Source: Pinus tabuliformis
Lineage: Eukaryota; Streptophyta; Pinopsida; Pinales; Pinaceae
Assembly (NCBI GenBank): GCA_031772625.1
Contig: CM062812.1
Coordinates: forward strand, 730,148,300-730,212,299
Length of the DNA stretch: 64,000 nt
Direction: 5' to 3'
Part shown: piece after piece, positions 58,941 through 64,000 of the stretch
Layout: each line of letters opens with the position of its first letter
How positions within the stretch are numbered: position 1 is the first letter of the stretch
The notes under the pieces: model-generated
What the model was told of the DNA's origin: nothing
The model's database searches: none
The model's input: only the letters and a program-made list of their open reading frames with translations
Translations under genes and position numbers: made by a program

Positions 58941-59332
58941 ATATTGTATTATATCCCCATGCTCAACCCTCTATTGAGCATGACTTACATAGGAAGAGGA
59001 AGAGGAAGAGGAAGATTTTTGCCAATCATCCCTCTACCAAGTTTGCACATTAGACATTTCTATAGCAAGTAGGAAGCAAAATGAGGATTACCTTATTGAT
59101 AAATTCTTACATAATCAATCTCACATTTCCATGCTAATTGTTAAGCTAGTGGAAGAATCCTTATGGAATCCCAAGAACAATCGATGGGTTGAACTATTTT
59201 CTGTCAATGATTATGGAAATATGTCCATCCAGAACTCTAAAAATAAACCATTTCCTCTAGGTAGAGCAAGAAGATTAATTATGCACTATATTGAGACAAC
59301 ATCTTGATCTCTTTTCTTGGTAATATAAGGAA

Positions 59333-60630
59333 ATGAAAGGTGTGCATGCCTTAGTTTCTACCCTTAATATGTACAATAAGGAGGGATTTAAACCACGCCA
59401 AAGGAGAATGAACCCTTTCCTTAAGGATATTATGAAAGAAGAATTGCAAAAACTACTAGATCCAAGATTCATATACCCCATTTTAGATATTGATTGGGTA
59501 TTGCCTCTTATCATAGTACCCAAGAATAATAGGAAGTGGAGGATTTGTGTTGACTATAGGGAACTCAGCAAGGCTACAAATAAAGAGAAATTTCCTTTTC
59601 CTTTCGTTGATCAATTTTTGTATGGCCTTTCAGGGAAGATATTATTTTCATTCCTAGATGAATTTAGTGGATATAATCAGATCCCAATTAACCCTAAGGA
59701 TCAGGACAAGACCACCTTTAAATTCCCATGGAGACGTTTTCCTATAGAGTCCTTCCATTTTTCTCATGAAATGCCCTTAGCACCTTCTAGAGGGATGTTT
59801 TGAGTATTTTTGTTGATCTTTTTCATGATAAAGTAGAAATCTACATGGATGACTTTAATCCTTATGGAAATTACTTCCAATAATCTCTTCCCAGTCTATG
59901 CAAACTTATAAAGAAATGCATTGAAATAAACCTTTCACTGAGTCCCAAAAAGTGTGCCTTTTTATGAATGTAGGGGTTGTCCTAGATCACTTTGTTTCTA
60001 AGGAAGGGATCCAAGTTGACTCTAACAAGGTCACCATCATCAAAAGAGTCCCTCTACCTAAAAAAAAGGGCTATTAGAAGTTTTCTTGGGCTAGTTTGAT
60101 ATTACAGAAGACTCATCAAGGACTTTAGAAACTCTATTTAACCTTTTTTTGTTTTTTCGAACAAAGATTCATATTTTTGTTCAACCGATAAATGTGAAGA
60201 GACATTTGAAGAGATGAAAGAGAGATTAACCACTACACCAATTTTTAGAGGTCCAAATTGGGCATTTCCTTTCCACATCAACACAAATGCATTAGACAAA
60301 GTTGTAGGAACAACTTTAGGACAAGTGGAAGAAAATTTTCTTTATGCCATATATTTAAACAATAAGAAACTCTCCAAAGTTAAACTTAATTACACAATTA
60401 CTAAAAAAAACTCTTAGTTGTTATGCATTCCTTGAACAAATTTATACATTATATCACTAGATATCAGGTCTTTGTTCATAGTGATCATGCAACCATTAAA
60501 TAATTAGTGAATAAACTTGATACCAATGTTAAGATCATTAAATGGTTTTTATTGTTGCAACAATTTGACCTAAATATTGTTGAAAACCTAGGGAAAGAAA
60601 ATGTGGTTGAATTTGTTTCTCTAAACTAAC
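59333..60630 (+). pseudogene. Gypsy-5 reverse transcriptase and RNase H remnant
   Basis: Open at 59333-59803: LKDIMKEELQKLLDPRFIYP, then IIVPKNNRKWRICVDYREL, FPFPFVDQFL and SFLDEFSGYNQI. The catalytic block lies in the worn part near 59830 (VEIYMDDF). RNase H at about 60170-60400 (FEEMKERLTTTPIF and GPNWAFPFHINTNALDKVVG) and 60420-60500 is partly readable with stops. Frames change between pieces. Confidence 0.78.
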
Positions 60631-60829
60631 ATGCCTACAGGAAATGAGAAGCTTATAGATGAACAACTTATAGATGAGAAACTTTTTTCTATTTGAGTAC
60701 TATCTCCTTGGTTTAGTGATATAGAAAATTTCTTGGTCACTATTAGCTTCCCTCCTAACCTATATTCCAAGGAGAAGAGCAAGATCATTAGAAATAGTGC
60801 CCCTTTCACACAGATTTAAGGAAATATCT

Positions 60830-61504
60830 TCATATTGGGACCAAGTCACATATTTAGGAGATGTGTGAAGGAGGATGAGGTCTTTGAAATCCTCTCATAA
60901 TGGAATGATGAACCCCATGGGGGCCATTTTTCTTCTAAGAGGAGAACCTTCAAAATCCTCTAAGTTGGCTACTATTGGCCTACTATACAACAAGATGCTA
61001 GAAGATACACTGTTAGATGTGATGAGTTCCAAAGGATGGGAAAGCCTACATGCAAGGATTATATGATCTTGCAAACTCAAGTGACTCTTAAGACATTTTA
61101 GAAATGGGGCATGGATTTCATTGGGCCAATTGATCCTACATCCAGAAAAAAGAGATACATCATTGTTGGCACTGGTTACTTGGAAAAGTGGGTCGAACTA
61201 AAAGAAATAAAGGCAACAACCATGGAGAAGGTGGAAAAAATTCTAAGGGAAAGTATATTTCAGAAGTTTTTATTTCCAAGGGAGTTGGTCACTGATCAAG
61301 AAATTCGGTTTAGTTCAAATCTAATTGAGGGCATCATGGAGGATCATCATATAAGACATAAAATATCCACTACCTATTATCCTTAAGAAAATGGGTAGGT
61401 GAAGGTATCAAACAGAGCTTTGGAGGATATCTTGAAATTTTTTTTCAAAAACATAAAAAATGATTGAGAATACTAACTTGTAGAGGCCACGTGGGCCTAC
61501 AATA
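60830..61504 (+). pseudogene. Gypsy-5 integrase remnant, interrupted by Gypsy-4b
   Basis: Zinc-domain part with VGYYWPTIQQDARRY and CDEFQRMGKPT (from about 60963; first Cys codon 61018), then MDFIGPIDPTSRKKRYIIVG (61111-61170) and VTDQEIRF (second catalytic Asp region, about 61288-61312). The normal SNRALE segment with the third acidic residue lies near 61405-61430. The frame ends at 61504 where the Gypsy-4b LTR begins. Confidence 0.82.
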
Positions 61505-61837
61505 TTTTATGAAACCAGCTCAAGAAAGGATAGAAAAGATAGATCAACGCCTTAGAATTCAGCCTCTTCGAGGGGGAAACCTCCTTTACATTACATAAAT
61601 GAACAATTATTCGATGATAAAAATGACAAAACCTCCTTTCTATATATAGGAGTCTAAGGAGTCACAATATAATCCAGCCGACCTAACAATAATAATATAA
61701 AGCCACAAAAATAACAATAGAGGGATTCCATGGGGCACAGAAATAACAACATGGGGGTAATAGGGACACAACAATATAAATAAGGGGTATAACTACAGTA
61801 GTAATGGGGTAATCACTAGTATTATAGGGACCCAACA
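61505..61837 (-). repeat. Gypsy-4b 3' LTR
   Basis: 333 bp. On the minus strand TGTTGGGTCCC to CATAAAA; the last bases differ from the usual CATAACA. The first 60 bases are nearly identical to Gypsy-4a, the next 120 differ strongly, and the TATA box and the CCCCCTCGAAGAGGC block (61562-61576 on the plus strand) are kept. Confidence 0.9.
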
Positions 61838-61850
61838 TGCCCCTCTCCTT
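61838..61850 (-). other. Gypsy-4b polypurine tract
   Basis: Minus strand AAGGAGAGGGGCA, identical to Gypsy-4a. Confidence 0.8.
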
Positions 61851-61866
61851 CAAAAAAGTGTTGTCC

Positions 61867-64000
61867 TCAACGCTTGAGTAGTTCTGGATACTTCTGCATA
61901 AAATTATCATCCTCCCATGTGGAATCTTCAGCAGATAAGTTCTTCCACTTGATAAGATACTCTGAAATTGATCGATTTCGTAGCTGTCGAGTTCTTGTTT
62001 CTGTGACTGCTTCCGATTCCAATATAATTTTTCCTTCCTTGTCAAGTTCTGGCAATATTGTTTGAACTGGGAGCTTGTCGCCTATAACCTTCTTTAAACA
62101 TGAAACATGGAAAACTGGGTGCAATCGAGAAGCTGTAGGAAGCTCCAATTTGTATGCCATAGTACCAATCTTTTGCAACACCTTGTACGGACCATAATAC
62201 TTTGGTGATAATTTATTATCCTTCTTAGCTTGCTTTAGGGACATTTTCTTATATGGTTGTAGCCATAGGAATACCCAATCACCTACATCAAAACTTCTTT
62301 CACTGCGATGTTGATCTGCCTGTTGTTTCATTCTATTTTGTGCCAACACGAGGTTATCCTTTAAGAGTTGGAGGACTTGTTGTTGATGTTCGATGTGATG
62401 TTCCACTGCCTGAACCTTAGAATTTTCTCTTAAATATGATGTGATGGATGGTGGTTGATACCCATAAAGTGCCATAAATGGGGTCATTTTTGTTGTTGTA
62501 TGGAAGGAAGTGTTATACCACCATTCAGCCAGAGGCAACCATTTGACCCATTGTGTCTGTTTATCAGATACAAAGCAACGAAGATATCCTTCCAAACATT
62601 TGTTTACTATCTCAGTTTTCCCATCAGATTGAGGATGATAAGATGAGCTATGAGCTAACTGAGTACCAAGACAAGAAAATAATTCTGTCCAAAAATTTCC
62701 AGTGAAAATGGGATCTCTGTCACTTACAATAATCTTTGGGTTTCCATGTAGCTTTTGAATTGTTTCCATAAATGCAGTAGAAACTGTACTGGCTTTAAAT
62801 GGATGTGATAATGCACAAAAGTGTGCATACTTGGTAAGTCTGTCAACTACCACCATGATGACACTCTTTCCCTCAGACTTGGGTAAACCTGTGATAAAAT
62901 CCATTGAAACCTCCTCCCAACGTTGGCTTGGAATGGATAAAGGTTGTAATAGACCCGATGTCTTAATTGTTTCAACTTTATTTTGTTGGCAAACCAAACA
63001 TTCTGCCACAAACTTTTGAATATCTGATTTAAGGCCATCCCAAAAAAATTCCTTCTTAACCCTGTGGTAAGTTTTTAAAAATCCTGAGTGCCCTCCTAAG
63101 GGAGAAGTGTGCAATTCCATAAGAATCTTTTGTTTTAGCTGGGAATTCTTACAGAGGTATAAGCGATCTTTGTACCATAACGAATCATTTTTCCAGCTAA
63201 ATGTATCAGACGTACTGGAATCTTGTTGTAGCTTTCGAATAAGTGCCCACACTTCTTCATCATTCTTCCATTCCTCCCTTGCTTCGTTTATCCAATCTGG
63301 TTGGATAATAGAAATGGCGCACAACAATGCTTCCACATCCTCATCCTTTCTTGAGAGTGCATCTGCCACCACATTTTGCTTCCCTTTTTTGTAGATGATT
63401 TCAAAGTCATAACCCAACATCTTTGTGACCCACTTTTGTTGCTCTTCAGAGGATAATCTTTGTTCTAAAAAGTATTTAAGGCTATCATGATCCGTTTTTA
63501 CCTTGAAGTGTCTTCCCATTAGGTAGGGTCGCCATTTCTTAAGTGCATGGAGTATTGCCAACATTTCCTTCTCATAAATAGCTTTGCTTAAAAACTTTCC
63601 CTTGATTGGACGACTTTCAAAAGCAATGGGTCTTTCATCTTGCATTAGAACAACACCAATTCCATTTCCTGAAGCATCACATTCCACAATAAAGGTTTTT
63701 GTGAAGTCTGGTGTAGCTAAGACCGGTGCTTGGCACATTGCCTCTTTAAGATGTTCAAAGGCCTTTGTTGCTTCCAGAGTCCATGAAAATGCATCTTTCT
63801 TCAATAATGTTGTTAGAGGTGCTGCTATTCTCCCATAATTCTTAACAAACTTGCGATAATACCCTGTCAACCCAAGAAATCCTCGCAGATGCTTTATGGA
63901 TGTGGGGATTTTCCATTCCTTAATGGCTTTAATTTTGCTAGGGTCTACCTTAACTCCTTCATGAGATACAATATGACCCAAATATTCCACCTCCTGGACT
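61867..64000 (-). CDS. Gypsy-4b Pol (RT end, RNase H, integrase, chromodomain), partial
   Basis: Open without a stop from the window edge to 61867. It begins in the RT after the catalytic block ([13 protein letters not shown]), then RNase H with [11 protein letters not shown], integrase zinc domain with the conserved FFWDG (Trp present, unlike Gypsy-4a), catalytic [20 protein letters not shown] and the acidic SDGKTE (Lys where Gypsy-4a and Gypsy-2 have Gln), and chromodomain [15 protein letters not shown]. The N-terminal two-thirds of gag-pol should lie to the right of the window. It is an upstream-open, partial frame; whether the entire polyprotein is intact cannot be seen. Confidence 0.9.
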   Translation of the reverse strand, partial: VQEVEYLGHIVSHEGVKVDPSKIKAIKEWKIPTSIKHLRGFLGLTGYYRKFVKNYGRIAAPLTTLLKKDAFSWTLEATKAFEHLKEAMCQAPVLATPDFTKTFIVECDASGNGIGVVLMQDERPIAFESRPIKGKFLSKAIYEKEMLAILHALKKWRPYLMGRHFKVKTDHDSLKYFLEQRLSSEEQQKWVTKMLGYDFEIIYKKGKQNVVADALSRKDEDVEALLCAISIIQPDWINEAREEWKNDEEVWALIRKLQQDSSTSDTFSWKNDSLWYKDRLYLCKNSQLKQKILMELHTSPLGGHSGFLKTYHRVKKEFFWDGLKSDIQKFVAECLVCQQNKVETIKTSGLLQPLSIPSQRWEEVSMDFITGLPKSEGKSVIMVVVDRLTKYAHFCALSHPFKASTVSTAFMETIQKLHGNPKIIVSDRDPIFTGNFWTELFSCLGTQLAHSSSYHPQSDGKTEIVNKCLEGYLRCFVSDKQTQWVKWLPLAEWWYNTSFHTTTKMTPFMALYGYQPPSITSYLRENSKVQAVEHHIEHQQQVLQLLKDNLVLAQNRMKQQADQHRSERSFDVGDWVFLWLQPYKKMSLKQAKKDNKLSPKYYGPYKVLQKIGTMAYKLELPTASRLHPVFHVSCLKKVIGDKLPVQTILPELDKEGKIILESEAVTETRTRQLRNRSISEYLIKWKNLSAEDSTWEDDNFMQKYPELLKR

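Larger units (their letters stand above)
56491..61504 (+). mobile_element. Gypsy-5, old Tat/Athila-like gypsy element, 3' part missing
   Basis: Plus-strand order: primer-binding site (56496-56513), gag, protease, RT, RNase H, integrase. The integrase is cut at 61504 by Gypsy-4b; the rest and the 3' LTR would lie beyond the window. The decayed Asp-tRNA-type primer site and the RT style (VDYRELSKAT and SFLDEFSGYNQI) place it in the Tat/Athila branch (inference). Many stops and frame changes show great age. The stretch 57591-58499 between gag and protease is decayed linker without a clear domain. Confidence 0.82.
61505..64000 (-). mobile_element. Gypsy-4b, minus-strand relative of Gypsy-4a, cut by window end
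   Basis: Contains a 3' LTR (61505-61837), polypurine tract (61838-61850) and an open pol frame to the window edge. Protein nearly identical to Gypsy-4a (about 13 changes in 707 residues by eye), yet the LTR differs at about 14% of positions. Inserted in the integrase of Gypsy-5. The 5' half is outside the window, so target duplication and LTR-LTR age cannot be read; the flank at 61500-61504 is caata. Confidence 0.93.

Overview
This is a plant nuclear intergenic window. It is AT-rich and made almost wholly of nested LTR retrotransposons: Ty3/gypsy chromoviruses, one Tat/Athila-like gypsy and Ty1/copia elements. I found no convincing host gene, rRNA, tRNA or CRISPR array. The long LTRs, deep nesting and heavy nonsense decay suggest a seed plant with a large, repeat-rich genome. 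I cannot name the species. All element names below are local labels.

Layout. Copia-1 (-) runs from before position 1 to about 20040. It contains two later insertions: Gypsy-1 (-, 4125-11087) in its gag region, and Gypsy-2 (+, 12298-18365, target duplication GATAC) in its 5' LTR. Copia-1 itself sits inside the 5' LTR of Gypsy-3 (+, visible 20041-28446, with a 3.4 kb 3' LTR). Next comes unrecognised background holding Gypsy-4a (+, 29087-34976, target duplication TGACC). Gypsy-4a has LTRs differing at one base and an uninterrupted 1508-codon gag-pol ending in a chromodomain. Copia-2 (-, 38439-45754, target duplication AATAT) has 2.1-2.2 kb LTRs around a shrunken 3 kb interior with coding scraps and four tandem-repeat arrays. 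Copia-3 (-, 46733-55540) is complete in layout but broken. Gypsy-5 (+, 56491-61504) is an old Tat/Athila-like element. It is cut in its integrase by Gypsy-4b (-, 61505 to the window end), a close relative of Gypsy-4a in opposite orientation.

How the parts work together. Each element follows the usual order: LTR, primer-binding site, gag, protease, then polymerase domains (gypsy: RT, RNase H, integrase; copia: integrase, RT, RNase H), polypurine tract, LTR. Gypsy-4a is the only one that looks complete enough to have moved recently. Gypsy-1, Gypsy-2 and the pol of Copia-3 keep one reading frame over 3-4 kb and are broken mostly by premature stops. That pattern fits silencing followed by C-to-T decay.

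Most interesting points: (1) the nearly intact Gypsy-4a; (2) a mismatch in divergence between the 3' LTR and the coding region of Gypsy-4b; (3) stop-only decay of Gypsy-2; (4) the miniaturised, minisatellite-bearing Copia-2; (5) Copia-1 with gag and protease but no detectable integrase, RT or RNase H. All identity figures are counts by eye.
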